The position numbers were made by a program, and so were the translations under genes. A stretch of 64,000 nucleotides of DNA from Pseudodesulfovibrio hydrargyri. GTDB lineage: Bacteria > Desulfobacterota > Desulfovibrionia > Desulfovibrionales > Desulfovibrionaceae. Below, piece by piece: positions 1 through 8,770 of the stretch. The notes under the pieces are model-generated. The model made no database searches. It was not told the DNA's origin and saw only the letters and a program-made list of their open reading frames with translations. The stretch's first letter is position 1, and each line of letters starts with the position of its first letter. The DNA is taken from positions 248,001 through 312,000 of the forward strand of contig NZ_LKAQ01000004.1 of the NCBI RefSeq assembly GCF_001874525.1, written 5' to 3'.

Positions 1-1
1 C

Positions 2-1138
2 CAGTGCATGACCATCGCGGCCAACGGCCGGAACATCTTCGTCATCGAGGGCGCGCTCCGGGCCGCCCAAAAGGCCAGCGCCGCCATTATCATCGAGATC
101 GCACGCTCCGAGGCCACCTATTGCCCGACCACTCTGTGGAACGTGGCACGCCGCGTGGACTACCTGTGCAACAAGCTCGGCATCACCGTGCCGGTGGCCG
201 TGCACGCGGACCACTACTTCATGAAGAAATGGGAAGACGTGGCCGAGGCCAAGGCCGAAATCCCCTCCGTGTTCGACTCGGGCGTGACCTCCATCGCCAT
301 CGACGCCTCGCACATGACCGACGATCTCAACCTGCTCGGCAACCTGGCCGTGTCTCCGGTCATCCCGGCCTGGGCAGGCTACGAGACCGAGATCGGCGAG
401 ATCAAGGGCGAGTTCGGCCTGTCCAGCCCGGTGGAGGCCAAGTATCTCATCCAGGGCCTCAACGCCCACTCCCTGTGCCCGGACTGGATCGCCCTGAACA
501 ACGGCACCACCCACGGCATCGAGGCCTCGGGCGAAGGCATCCAGGTGGAACTGACCGCCGAAATCCACGAGGCCCTCAAGCCCTACGGCACCTCCGGCGC
601 CCAGCACGGCACCTCGGGCAACGACTCCGCCCGGCTGCGCGAAATCGCCGCCAAGACCGCCACCACCAAGGCCAACGTGGCCACCGCCCTGCAGATGATC
701 TCCTGGGGCGTCAAGGTCAACGACTTCGGCAACGCCATCATGGACGGCGACAAGTTCGCCAAGGTCCCCGGCCAGGGCGTGGAAGACGCCCTGTGGGACG
801 AGATGGTCGCCTACGCCGACGCCAACGGCATCAAGGGCGGCAACTACAAGAAACTCAACCTCGTCTTCGAACGCCGCTGGCTCGGGCAGAGCGAATCCGT
901 GCGCGACCGCATGGCCGGGGCCGTCCAGGACTTCGTCTACGACCTGCTGGTCAACGTGTTCAACGCCAAGGACACCGCGCCCATCGCCCGCGACCTCATC
1001 CTCGAGGCCGGCTCCTACGATCTCGGCCTCAAGGCAGAACGGATCGAAGATCCCGCCGAATGGACCGAAGAAAAAATCAAGGCCCAGGCGGCCGCCATCG
1101 ACACCGACAAGGGCCCCCACGGCAACTTCGACGACTAG
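2..1138 (+). CDS. Class II fructose-bisphosphate aldolase, 5' end cut by window
   Basis: The reading frame is open to the left edge (base 2), so the N-terminus is missing; the ATG at base 8 is probably internal. The product resembles zinc-dependent class II fructose-bisphosphate aldolases of glycolysis/gluconeogenesis, in the longer form of more than 370 residues. The sequence shows the histidine-rich metal and phosphate sites expected of the fold: VHADHYF near residue 68, NNGTTHG near 165 and SGAQHGTSGND near 200 (numbered from base 8). It ends with TAG and is followed by a clear terminator. A related ketose-bisphosphate aldolase such as tagatose-bisphosphate aldolase cannot be excluded without the N-terminus. 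No partner gene is visible. Confidence 0.85.
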   Translation, partial: QCMTIAANGRNIFVIEGALRAAQKASAAIIIEIARSEATYCPTTLWNVARRVDYLCNKLGITVPVAVHADHYFMKKWEDVAEAKAEIPSVFDSGVTSIAIDASHMTDDLNLLGNLAVSPVIPAWAGYETEIGEIKGEFGLSSPVEAKYLIQGLNAHSLCPDWIALNNGTTHGIEASGEGIQVELTAEIHEALKPYGTSGAQHGTSGNDSARLREIAAKTATTKANVATALQMISWGVKVNDFGNAIMDGDKFAKVPGQGVEDALWDEMVAYADANGIKGGNYKKLNLVFERRWLGQSESVRDRMAGAVQDFVYDLLVNVFNAKDTAPIARDLILEAGSYDLGLKAERIEDPAEWTEEKIKAQAAAIDTDKGPHGNFDD

Positions 1139-1158
1139 CCCGTACGAACGACAATAAG

Positions 1159-1195
1159 AAAGAGGGCGCTCCTGACGGGGCGCCCTCTTTTTTGC
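1159..1195 (+). terminator. Rho-independent terminator after aldolase
   Basis: The arms AAGAGGGCG and CGCCCTCTT close a short loop and are followed by a T run (1188-1193). It sits 20 bases after the aldolase stop codon. Confidence 0.85.
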
Positions 1196-1248
1196 CTCCG
1201 GCCCCCATCCCCTCATCCTTCCAAAACTTTTTATGCCGCTTCGCGGAT
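1194..1248 (+). repeat. Dispersed intergenic element, hairpin-less copy
   Basis: This has the flanks of the repeat family found at 5131, 12630, 45341, 45540 and 52077: GCCTCCGG at the start, a CCCCCATCCCCTC pyrimidine tract, CTTCCAAAACTTTTT, then GCCGCTTCGCGG. The long hairpin found between GCCTCCGGC and CCCCCATCC in other copies is absent here and the flanks are joined cleanly. It begins directly after the T run of the preceding terminator. Confidence 0.65.
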
Positions 1249-1397
1249 GGTGGGAGCGCGGGGTCAAATGCGCCGCCTTGAAGGCGTGGGCAACCGCCCC
1301 GAAGGGGCCCCCCCAATGTGTATCCCTCACGTTTTAGAAAAAATGGTCCCCGCTTTGGGAATGAACTCGCTTCTCAACTTCGCGGATAATATAATAA

Positions 1398-1427
1398 TTG
1401 TATCAGACGGTTGCATTCGGCTAATAT
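1398..1427 (+). promoter_or_regulatory. Candidate promoter of chemoreceptor gene
   Basis: TTGTAT (1398-1403), an 18-base spacer and TAATAT (1422-1427) lie in an AT-rich pocket (about 1378-1435) within high-GC DNA, 36 bases before the receptor's start. A perfect TATAAT also occurs just upstream (1389-1394) but lacks a good -35 box. This is a motif match only. Confidence 0.35.
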
Positions 1428-1462
1428 TTTTTATCCGCACTCGACTTTTGGAGGAGAATCAC

Positions 1463-3370
1463 ATGCGCTCGCTTTCAGCTAAATTTCTTGTTCCGGCCTT
1501 GCTCTTGATCTTGTTGTGCATGACTATATTGGCATCAATCATCTATTTTAAAACTGCAGGCTCAGCCAGAGCGAATGCAGAAGCCTTGAATGACGCGAAA
1601 TTGACGTCCGTCGTTTCTCTGATTGAAACGTGGTGCGACGGCGTGGACAAGGCCCTAACCATGGTCGTCGATTCCGAATATGTCAAAATGGCGACCGACA
1701 ACCAGCTGGCATCCAAGGAAGTATTGGAAAAGGCTACTTCGATATTGGAAGAAGCTCTTCAGACGGACAATATTCTGATCAGGATGCACATCCTGAACAA
1801 GGATGGCTTGGTCGTCGCCAGTGCAGACCCAGCCACCGTTGGCGTCGACTTGTCCAACAGAAAATATTTCAAGGAAGCGATTGTCTCCACAGGCACCTAT
1901 TTTTCCTATCCGCTGATAAGCAGCGTCACCGGCCGGGCCGTGGTGCTGGCCCTGCATACCATTCGGGTCAATGGTCAAGTTACCGGCGTCATATTGACCG
2001 ACATCAATATAGACACCTTTGCCGATCGCTTTATTAAGAACATATCCGTCGGAAAATCCGGTTACATCTATATCACCGACAGTGACGGACTGGTCTTGTC
2101 GCACAAAGATAATTCTCTTGTTGGCAAGGCGAATGTCATCAAGGATTTCCCGTGGGGCAAAGAGGTCATGGGCCAGGAGTCGGGAAGCGTCGACTATGAG
2201 TTCGGAGGGCAACGCCGGCTGACTTACTTCAAAAAGTCCGACGAGTTGGGGTGGATGGTATTCTCGACCGCCCTCTATGACGATTTCTTTAGGGAATCAA
2301 TCACCCTGACCAAAATCATCGTCATTTCATGCATCACCATTATCATTCTGATGGGGATTGGCATATTCTTCATACTCCGGCGCAATGTCATCAAGCCGAT
2401 CAAGTTAATCCAGAAGACCACTGCCGAAATCGCTGAAGGCGATCTCAGTGTCGAGTTGAATGTCAATCAGAAAGATGAAATCGGCGCCTTGGCATCGGCC
2501 CTCAATTCCATGATCGAGAGATTGGGAGATGTCATAGGCAAATCAAAGACTATCGCCGAGAATGTCTCGGCCGGCAGCAGTGCGCTGAGCAACGCCTCCA
2601 CGTCTCTTTCCGAGGGCGCCGCGAAGCAGGCCGCATCCATAGAAGAGATGTCCGCCTCTCTGGAACAGATTACCGCCAGCATCAGCCAGAACTCCGAGAA
2701 TGCCCACCGGACGGACTCCATTGCATCGAAATCCGCTTCGGTCGCGGAACAAGGGGGCGCGGCCGTCAATAAGACCGTGACGGCCATGCGCGACATTGCT
2801 GAAAAAATATCCATTGTGGAGGAAATCGCCAGGCAGACCAACCTGCTCGCCTTGAACGCGGCCATAGAGGCGGCACGCGCCGGAGAGCACGGCAAAGGCT
2901 TTGCGGTGGTGGCGGCTGAAGTCCGCAAGTTGGCAGAGCGCAGCGGTGCCGCGGCATCGGAAATCAGTGAGCTGTCCGCATCAAGCGTGGCTGTAGCCGA
3001 AAATGCCGGGAAGATGCTGGCCGAGATGCTGCCTGACATCCAGCAAACGGCCGAGCTGGTGCAGTCCATCTCCGTCACCAGCGGCGAACAGAACGCAGGA
3101 GCCCAACAGGTCAATACGGCTGTACAGGGACTCAATGACGTAACCCAGCAGAACGCCTCCGCCTCCGAGGAAGTGGCCTCGACCGCCGATGAACTGGCGT
3201 CGCAGGCGACCTCTCTGGAGCAGGCGATTTCCTTCTTCCGTATCGATAGTAAGCACACTGGAGCCACAACCTCCGTTGTGCCGGCAACGCGCGGAGCTTC
3301 CCGGGCGAAGCCTGCCGCCATCGGTCATGACGGAATCCGGAATAATGAAGACAGCTTTGAACGTTTCTAG
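1463..3370 (+). CDS. Methyl-accepting chemotaxis protein with periplasmic Cache domain
   Basis: A 635-residue transmembrane chemoreceptor that would sense a ligand in the periplasm and control CheA. The order is: TM1 at about residues 8-30, a periplasmic dCache-like domain (about 40-278, with [13 protein letters not shown] and [13 protein letters not shown] segments), TM2 at about 279-306, HAMP, then a cytoplasmic coiled coil. The conserved hairpin tip lies at about 452-495 and contains [20 protein letters not shown] and [16 protein letters not shown]. The ATG at 1463 was chosen because GGAGGAG lies just upstream; longer in-frame starts back to 1247 run through intergenic repeat. There is no C-terminal NWETF-type CheR tether. 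No che genes are adjacent, so this is an orphan receptor. The ligand is unknown; Cache receptors of this kind often bind amino or organic acids. Confidence 0.93.
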   Translation: MRSLSAKFLVPALLLILLCMTILASIIYFKTAGSARANAEALNDAKLTSVVSLIETWCDGVDKALTMVVDSEYVKMATDNQLASKEVLEKATSILEEALQTDNILIRMHILNKDGLVVASADPATVGVDLSNRKYFKEAIVSTGTYFSYPLISSVTGRAVVLALHTIRVNGQVTGVILTDINIDTFADRFIKNISVGKSGYIYITDSDGLVLSHKDNSLVGKANVIKDFPWGKEVMGQESGSVDYEFGGQRRLTYFKKSDELGWMVFSTALYDDFFRESITLTKIIVISCITIIILMGIGIFFILRRNVIKPIKLIQKTTAEIAEGDLSVELNVNQKDEIGALASALNSMIERLGDVIGKSKTIAENVSAGSSALSNASTSLSEGAAKQAASIEEMSASLEQITASISQNSENAHRTDSIASKSASVAEQGGAAVNKTVTAMRDIAEKISIVEEIARQTNLLALNAAIEAARAGEHGKGFAVVAAEVRKLAERSGAAASEISELSASSVAVAENAGKMLAEMLPDIQQTAELVQSISVTSGEQNAGAQQVNTAVQGLNDVTQQNASASEEVASTADELASQATSLEQAISFFRIDSKHTGATTSVVPATRGASRAKPAAIGHDGIRNNEDSFERF

Positions 3371-3394
3371 CCGCAGACGATAACCATGCGACAA

Positions 3395-3430
3395 AAACAG
3401 GGCCCCGTTATATTCGGGGCCTTGTTTCGT
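3395..3430 (+). terminator. Rho-independent terminator after chemoreceptor
   Basis: Arms AAACAGGGCCCC and GGGGCCTTGTTT close a short AT-rich loop 24 bases after the receptor stop codon. The A and T ends of the stem let it work in either direction. Confidence 0.8.
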
Positions 3431-3530
3431 TACCCTACAAAATAATCAGACTCGGCTCGGCAAGACCTTCCACCGGGTCGCCTCAAATTGAGATCAAGCT
3501 CCCGTGGAACAAATTCACAGGAGCTTTTCC

Positions 3531-3620
3531 ATGTTTGATTTCGGACAAACCCCAGGTAACCAGAACGCTGTCGTTGGCGCAATTCTCCAGCGGCCACCGC
3601 TTCATGCGCAGGACGAATGA
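3531..3620 (+). CDS. Possible 29-residue small protein
   Basis: A short open frame starting MFDFGQTPGNQNAV and ending HAQDE-stop. An AGGAG ribosome binding site lies 8 bases before the ATG. That site is the right arm of a small hairpin, AGCTCC (3498-3503) pairing with GGAGCT (3520-3525), which would hide it. I do not recognise the peptide. It may be a leader peptide, a small protein or the stump of a decayed gene. It stands alone in a 569-base intergenic gap. Confidence 0.25.
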   Translation: MFDFGQTPGNQNAVVGAILQRPPLHAQDE

Positions 3621-3939
3621 GCCTGCGTGGCGGCCCCCCTTATTCAATGGATTCCTGATTGTTCCTTCAGTGGGAAAGAGACGTTCATTTGTTCCGTGTC
3701 GGTTGTTGTGTGGCGCGTTCGCGCCATAGGCAGATCATTCCCCGGCGGACGGGGGAGGCCGTGGCTATTTCCCTAAGAGGGCCCGCCACACTGGCCGTCG
3801 GCAACTCCGCAGGACAGCGGAGGACGCAGGGCTTCCCGGCGCCCCGAAGGGGTGCCCCCCAGAACGGGGCGAATCAAGGCGAAATCAGCCTACATCGCCG
3901 CCAACAGCGGCTTTCTCTCTGATCTATCTCCCGTCCAAC
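3621..3939. other. Non-coding stretch, no assignable feature
   Basis: GC-rich sequence with several short GC-rich hairpin-forming words (for example GCGCCCCGAAGGGGTGC near 3838). I see no convincing reading frame on either strand and no recognisable RNA. It separates the chemoreceptor from the 3' end of ychF. Confidence 0.3.
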
Positions 3940-5037
3940 TTATACGTTGAACAGGAAGTGGACCACGTCGCCGTCCTTCATGACGTACTCCTTGCCCTCG
4001 ACGCGGAGCACGCCTTCGCTGCGGCATTTGGCTTCGGAGCCGTGCTTGACGAAGTTGTCGTAGGAGATGACCTCGGCGCGGATGAAGCCGCGTTCGAAGT
4101 CGGTGTGGATGACGCCCGCCGCGCGCGGGGCCTTGTCGCCGTCGTGGATGGTCCAGGCGCGGACCTCCTTTTCGCCGGCGGTGAAGTAGCTGATCAGCCC
4201 GAGGGTGTGGAACCCGGTGCGGATGATCTGGTCCAGGCCGGACTCGGTGATGCCGTAGGATTCCAGGAATTCACGGTAATCCTCGTCTTCCAGACCCACG
4301 AGCTCCTCTTCCATGCGCGCGGAGATCTTGACGAACTCGGCACCCCGCTCCTGGGCCAGGCCGCGCACGGACTCGACGTAGCCGTTGTCCTCGGTCAGCC
4401 CGTCCTCGTCCACGTTGGCGCAGTAGATGACGTTCTTGGCGGTGATCAGCCGGAGCTCCCTGAGCAGCTCGGGCAGGGCCTTGGCGTCGCTTTCGAAGGT
4501 GGCGGCGGGCAGCCCCTGGTCTAGATGGGCCATGAGTTGTTTGCCTGCCTCGATCTTCGGGGCCAGGGTCTTGTCGCCCTTGAGCATCTTTTCCATGCGC
4601 TCGATGCGGTTCTCGAGCACCTGCACGTCGGCCAGGATCAGCTCGGTCTCGATGATCTCGATGTCCCGCAGCGGGTCCACGGAGTTGGCCACGTGGACGA
4701 CGTCGTCATCGTCGAAGCAACGGACCACGTGCAGGATGGCCTGGGTCTCGCGGATATTGGCCAGAAACTTGTTGCCCAATCCCTCGCCCTTGCTCGCGCC
4801 CGCCACCAGGCCCGCGATGTCCACGAAATCCACGGTGGAATTCTGCACCCGCTGCGGCTTGACCAGACCGGCCAGGACGTCCAGCCGGACATCCGGCACC
4901 GGCACCACCGCCTTGTTCGGCTCGATGGTGCAAAACGCATAGTTCGCGCTCTCGGCGTTCTGGGCCTTGGTCAGCGCGTTGAACAGCGTGGACTTGCCCA
5001 CGTTGGGCAGACCGACAATACCTATACTCAGCGACAT
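3940..5037 (-). CDS. ychF: Redox-regulated GTPase/ATPase YchF
   Basis: A 365-residue member of the Obg-like YchF family, a nucleotide hydrolase that binds ribosomes and is linked to stress control. The P-loop GLPNVGKS is at residues 9-16, followed by the G3-region DIAGLVAGASKGEGLGNKF and a C-terminal TGS domain ending with GKEYVMKDGDVVHFLFNV. The length matches the family. The start at 5037 is supported by GGGAG upstream and by the family's usual N-terminus MxLxIGIVGLPNVGKST; a longer frame to 5274 only translates a non-coding repeat. It is a single gene. Confidence 0.97.
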   Translation of the reverse strand: MSLSIGIVGLPNVGKSTLFNALTKAQNAESANYAFCTIEPNKAVVPVPDVRLDVLAGLVKPQRVQNSTVDFVDIAGLVAGASKGEGLGNKFLANIRETQAILHVVRCFDDDDVVHVANSVDPLRDIEIIETELILADVQVLENRIERMEKMLKGDKTLAPKIEAGKQLMAHLDQGLPAATFESDAKALPELLRELRLITAKNVIYCANVDEDGLTEDNGYVESVRGLAQERGAEFVKISARMEEELVGLEDEDYREFLESYGITESGLDQIIRTGFHTLGLISYFTAGEKEVRAWTIHDGDKAPRAAGVIHTDFERGFIRAEVISYDNFVKHGSEAKCRSEGVLRVEGKEYVMKDGDVVHFLFNV

Positions 5038-5130
5038 GGAAACTCCCGAAAAAAAGATTGCCGGAACACACCCCCGGCGTGGCCCTCTCCTTACCCGTCT
5101 TCCCGCCTTGAGGCAAGGGAGGGGGAGGGT

Positions 5131-5248
5131 GCCTCCGGCGGCCGGGGGAAGGGGAGAGGGAAACCTTTTGAAAAGGGTTGTCCCTCTCCCCTTCCCCCGG
5201 GCCCCCATCCCCTCTCCCTTCCTAAACTTTTTTGGTGCCGCTTCGCAG
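5131..5248 (+). repeat. Dispersed hairpin element, copy 1
   Basis: It starts GCCTCCGGCGGCC, then has a perfect 20-base inverted repeat (5142-5161 with 5181-5200) of CCGGGGGAAGGGG type, extended inward by a second imperfect stem. A pyrimidine tract CCCCCATCCCCTCTCCCTTCC and the tail TAAACTTTTTTGGTGCCGCTTCGC follow. It lies between the ychF start and the 3' end of the GH65 gene. Confidence 0.8.
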
Positions 5249-5561
5249 GATGGGAGCACATGCGGAAGGTGCATTGGATGTAAGGAAGACTCGTTACGGC
5301 ATGGCGAAAAAAGAATTCTGTATGAAATCCGCCTTCCCCAAAAACAAACCCCGCGATTCGGACACCCGGCACGGCGGGACGCGTCCGCACGTCCCCGAGC
5401 GCAGCGAGGCGATGGGGATCCAAGGGGCCTTGCTCCCTGGCGGGGGCGCGTCGGGTCTTAGGCCGAGCTCGCTCGGCCTTAGAGCCGTCGACAGCAGCGA
5501 TAGGGCAGCGCCTGCCCGTCGGAGACGCCCGCCCGGCGAGGGCCCGCCGGAGGCATCTCCA
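5249..5561. other. Intergenic stretch between ychF and GH65 genes
   Basis: No supported gene. A GC-rich hairpin AGGCCGAG/CTCGGCCT is present at 5460-5479 with no T run on either side, so it is at best a weak terminator for the minus-strand GH65 gene. The rest is GC-rich without clear coding bias. Confidence 0.3.
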
Positions 5562-8500
5562 CTACTCTCCGGGCCGTCTGGCCTCGACGGTCTTGCCGGG
5601 CTTGAGTTCGTAGGTCTTGCCGAAGATTTCCACGGGCACGACCTTGTCGCCCTGGTGGAAGGCGGTCATGTTCACGCGGTCCTGTTCGATGACCAGGTCG
5701 AACCAGATGGACCGCCACAGGAAGGACAGGCGCATCTCGCCCCAGTGCGCGGGCGGGTCCGGGTCCACCTTCATGGGCGAGGCGGACAGGTTGAGCCCGG
5801 CGAAGTCCTGTTTGATGACCTCCAGGGTTCCGGCCATGACGCCGGTGTGGATGCCTTCCACGGTGGTCCCGCCCTGGGTGTCGTGGATGTCGGAATCCAT
5901 GGCCTCCATGAACCAGTCCCAGGCGATGTTGCTCGGGTAGATGTACTTGGCGATGACCGCGTGGACCACCTTGGACAGGGTGGAGCCGTGGCTGGTCCGC
6001 CTCTCGTAGAAGTCGTAGTTGTCCTTGAGCAGCTTGACCGGATCCGGGACCTTGTGGCCGAGCTTGCGCAGGATACGGGCCACCTCGTCGGGTTCGAGGA
6101 TGTACCAGGTCATCAGCGTGTCGGCCTGCTTGGCGACCTTGTAGTTGTCCGGGGAATCGCCCTCGGCCTTGAGGATGCGGTCCATGCGGTGGATGGAGTA
6201 GAACCGCTGCCGGTAGGAATCCCAGTCCAGCTCGGGCAGGTCCATGTAGCCGTCGAACTGGCTGATGATGCCGTCGTCGGTCATGATGACGTTGAGCTTG
6301 GTGGTCATGTCGCGCCACTTTTCGATCTCCCGGTCGGTCAGGCCGATGTGCGCGGTGACCTGCTTTGCGAGCTTGGGCGGCAGGGCGTCGAGGATGAACA
6401 GGGCCTTTTCGAGCAGCCAGACGACCATGATGTTGGTGTAGGCGTTGTCGCGCAGGCCGGGCTCGTCCGAGCCGGGCAGCTTTTCGTGGAACTCGTCCGG
6501 GCCCATGACCCCGTCGATGTGGTACTTGCCGGTGGCCTCGTCGAAGGTGGCGATGTTGCCCCAGAACCGGGCGATGTCGAGCATCAGTTCCGCGCCGTGC
6601 TCGCGCAGAAAGGTCTGGTCGCCGGTCCAGGACACGTAGCGCCAGGCGTTGACGAAGACCGCGATGGACACGTGCCGCTGGCGGCGGGACAGGTCCGGCC
6701 CCCAGGACTTGGCCTCGGGATTGTAGTGGACCTCCTGGGTCTCCTCGCTGCCGTCGTCCGCTGTCTGCCAGGGGAACATGGCCCCCTGGTAGCCGTTTTC
6801 GCGGGCGTATTCGCGAGCCGCGTCCAACCGGTTGCAGCGGTACATCAACAACGCCCTGGAGATGTCCGGGAAGTTGGCGTCGAAAAACGGCAGGATGTAG
6901 ACCTCGTCCCAGAAGATGTGGCCCCGGTAGGCCTCGCCGGACAGGCCGCGTGCGGGCATGCCCGCGTCGCGGAATGCATTGTGCGGGCTGGCCGTGACCA
7001 GCAGGTGGTAGACGTGCAGCCGAAGCACCCGCTGGACGAAGCGGTCGCCCTTGACCCGGATGTCGGCCTTCTGCCACAGCCCCTTCCAGGACTTGGCGTG
7101 CGGGCCGTACACGCCCTTGAAGGTCTTCACGGTCTTGAGCCCGTCCTGGCACATCTCGCGCAGGTCGCCCGGCTCGCGGTCGAGGGAGGTGCGCACGTAG
7201 ACGAATTTCTCCAGGCCGTAGGAGTGGTTCTCGCGGACCTGGACGCAGATTTCCTCGGACACCCTGGACCGGCTCTGGACCACCTCCTTGCGCACCTCGA
7301 TGGGCTTGCCGTCCTCGAGCATGCGGGTCTTGGCGGCCATGACGATCTGGTAGCGCGAGTGAGAGGTCTCCATGTGCAGGTAGATGCCCTCCCCGCCCTT
7401 GCCGCCGCCCACCCGGTTCAGGTGGCGGGTGTTCAGGCTGGAGTAGCGGGCCACGCCCTCGTTGCTGACGTTGCCGTCCAGCGACGAGCGGAAGGTCAGC
7501 TTGGCGGCGTAGTTGAGCGGGGTGAAGTCGAACTGCAGGGCCAGCAGGTGCGGGTCGGCCATGGAGGCCACGCGCCTGGAGGAGATGCGGGTGATGCGGC
7601 CCACCTGGTCGCGGACCACCAAGTGGCGTTCCATGACCGCCTCGCGCATGTTCAGCCGGTGGGAGTAGCCGAGTATCTCCATGGACAGGGGCGAGACGAA
7701 CTCGCCGTTGCCGATCTTGAACGACACGGGCAGCCAGTTGGGGCAGTTGACGAGGTCGTTGTTCCAGATCTCGCGCCCCTCCACATCGCTGGGGGTCTTG
7801 TTGAAGATGCCGGAGATGTAGGTGCCGGGATAGAAGTAATAGGACGAGCACTCGCACTCGTAGGCCCCGCGCGTGCCCAGGTAGCCGTTGCCCACGCAGG
7901 TCAGGGTCTCGCGCAGCTTCTCGTCGCCCGGCTCGAAGCCGTGGTAGGTCAGGTACCATTCGTCCGTGGCCATGCCGGACTCGAACCACTCCATGAGGTC
8001 GTCCACGGTGATCTCGCCCAGGTCGGACACGACCATGTCGGCCCCGAACCGCTTGAGCATCTCGCCGCCGATGTTCCGGGCCACGCCGAGCGTCAGGCCA
8101 AAGTTGCCCGCGCAACCGGCCTGGACGCCGGACAGGGCGTCCTCCACCACCACGCACTCGCCGGGCACCAACCCCATCTTGTCGGCGGCGGTGACGAAGA
8201 TGTCCGGTTCGGGCTTGCCCTTGAGGTCCAGCTCGGCCGAGACCACGCCGTCCACGTGGGCGTCGAACAGATCGGTCAGCCCGGCCAGTTCCAGGACGAG
8301 CATGCCGTTGCGGCTGGAGGTGGCCAGGGCCACAAGCACGCCGTTGCGCTTGAGGTCCTTGACCAGGGCCACGGAGGTATCGAAGACCTCGGGCCCCTGT
8401 TCTTTGAGGATCTCCTGGAAGAGCGCGTTCTTCTTGTTGCCGATGGCGCAGACCGTGTCGAAGCCGGGTTCGTCCTCGGGCGTGCCGGGGTCGAGCCGGA

Positions 8501-8732
8501 TGTTCCGGGACTTGAGAAAGCTGAGCACGCCCTCGAAACGCGGCTTGCCGTCCACGTAGTTCTGGTAGTCGCTGGTACGGTCGAACGGCTCGAACGGGGT
8601 GTTCGTCTCCTCCGCGTGATGCTTGAGGAATTCGTTGAAGGAGGATTCCCACGCCTGGGCGTGCACCTTTGCGGTCCGGGTGATGACGCCGTCCAGATCG
8701 AAGACGACGCCCTTGAGTGTGATTGCTGCCAC
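5562..8732 (-). CDS. HAD phosphatase/mutase fused to GH65 sugar phosphorylase
   Basis: A 1056-residue two-enzyme fusion. Residues 1-250 are a beta-phosphoglucomutase-like HAD domain: nucleophile motif FDLDGVIT (11-18), KGKPEPD (171-177) and VEDALSGVQAG (196-206). Residues 255-1050 match glycoside hydrolase family 65, the maltose/trehalose/kojibiose phosphorylase type, with RGHIFWDEVYILPFF (603-617) and the general-acid motif GPDEFHE, where Glu747 is the likely catalytic acid. Such an enzyme would phosphorolyse an alpha-glucoside to beta-glucose 1-phosphate and the HAD domain would turn that into glucose 6-phosphate. The substrate is not certain; trehalose is a reasonable guess and hydrolysis instead of phosphorolysis is possible. 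It is the last gene of a minus-strand run, 38 bases after the separate HAD gene. Confidence 0.9.
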   Translation of the reverse strand: MAAITLKGVVFDLDGVITRTAKVHAQAWESSFNEFLKHHAEETNTPFEPFDRTSDYQNYVDGKPRFEGVLSFLKSRNIRLDPGTPEDEPGFDTVCAIGNKKNALFQEILKEQGPEVFDTSVALVKDLKRNGVLVALATSSRNGMLVLELAGLTDLFDAHVDGVVSAELDLKGKPEPDIFVTAADKMGLVPGECVVVEDALSGVQAGCAGNFGLTLGVARNIGGEMLKRFGADMVVSDLGEITVDDLMEWFESGMATDEWYLTYHGFEPGDEKLRETLTCVGNGYLGTRGAYECECSSYYFYPGTYISGIFNKTPSDVEGREIWNNDLVNCPNWLPVSFKIGNGEFVSPLSMEILGYSHRLNMREAVMERHLVVRDQVGRITRISSRRVASMADPHLLALQFDFTPLNYAAKLTFRSSLDGNVSNEGVARYSSLNTRHLNRVGGGKGGEGIYLHMETSHSRYQIVMAAKTRMLEDGKPIEVRKEVVQSRSRVSEEICVQVRENHSYGLEKFVYVRTSLDREPGDLREMCQDGLKTVKTFKGVYGPHAKSWKGLWQKADIRVKGDRFVQRVLRLHVYHLLVTASPHNAFRDAGMPARGLSGEAYRGHIFWDEVYILPFFDANFPDISRALLMYRCNRLDAAREYARENGYQGAMFPWQTADDGSEETQEVHYNPEAKSWGPDLSRRQRHVSIAVFVNAWRYVSWTGDQTFLREHGAELMLDIARFWGNIATFDEATGKYHIDGVMGPDEFHEKLPGSDEPGLRDNAYTNIMVVWLLEKALFILDALPPKLAKQVTAHIGLTDREIEKWRDMTTKLNVIMTDDGIISQFDGYMDLPELDWDSYRQRFYSIHRMDRILKAEGDSPDNYKVAKQADTLMTWYILEPDEVARILRKLGHKVPDPVKLLKDNYDFYERRTSHGSTLSKVVHAVIAKYIYPSNIAWDWFMEAMDSDIHDTQGGTTVEGIHTGVMAGTLEVIKQDFAGLNLSASPMKVDPDPPAHWGEMRLSFLWRSIWFDLVIEQDRVNMTAFHQGDKVVPVEIFGKTYELKPGKTVEARRPGE

Positions 8733-8770
8733 GGATCACTCCTTTGAATGTTTATTCTCCGGTGTCCGGG

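Noticed and set aside
1247..1462. N-terminal extension of the chemoreceptor frame
   Set aside because: It translates the repeat tail and an AT-rich promoter pocket; ATG 1463 has an ideal ribosome binding site and a normal receptor N-terminus.
5038..5274. 79-residue extension of YchF
   Set aside because: It runs through the dispersed hairpin element; YchF proteins begin at the GLPNVGKST-containing start used here.
5232..8747. Long plus-strand frame of over 1100 codons opposite the HAD-GH65 gene
   Set aside because: A shadow frame caused by high GC at third positions; low-complexity His/Gly/Val/Asp composition and no known domain, whereas the minus strand encodes clear enzyme motifs.
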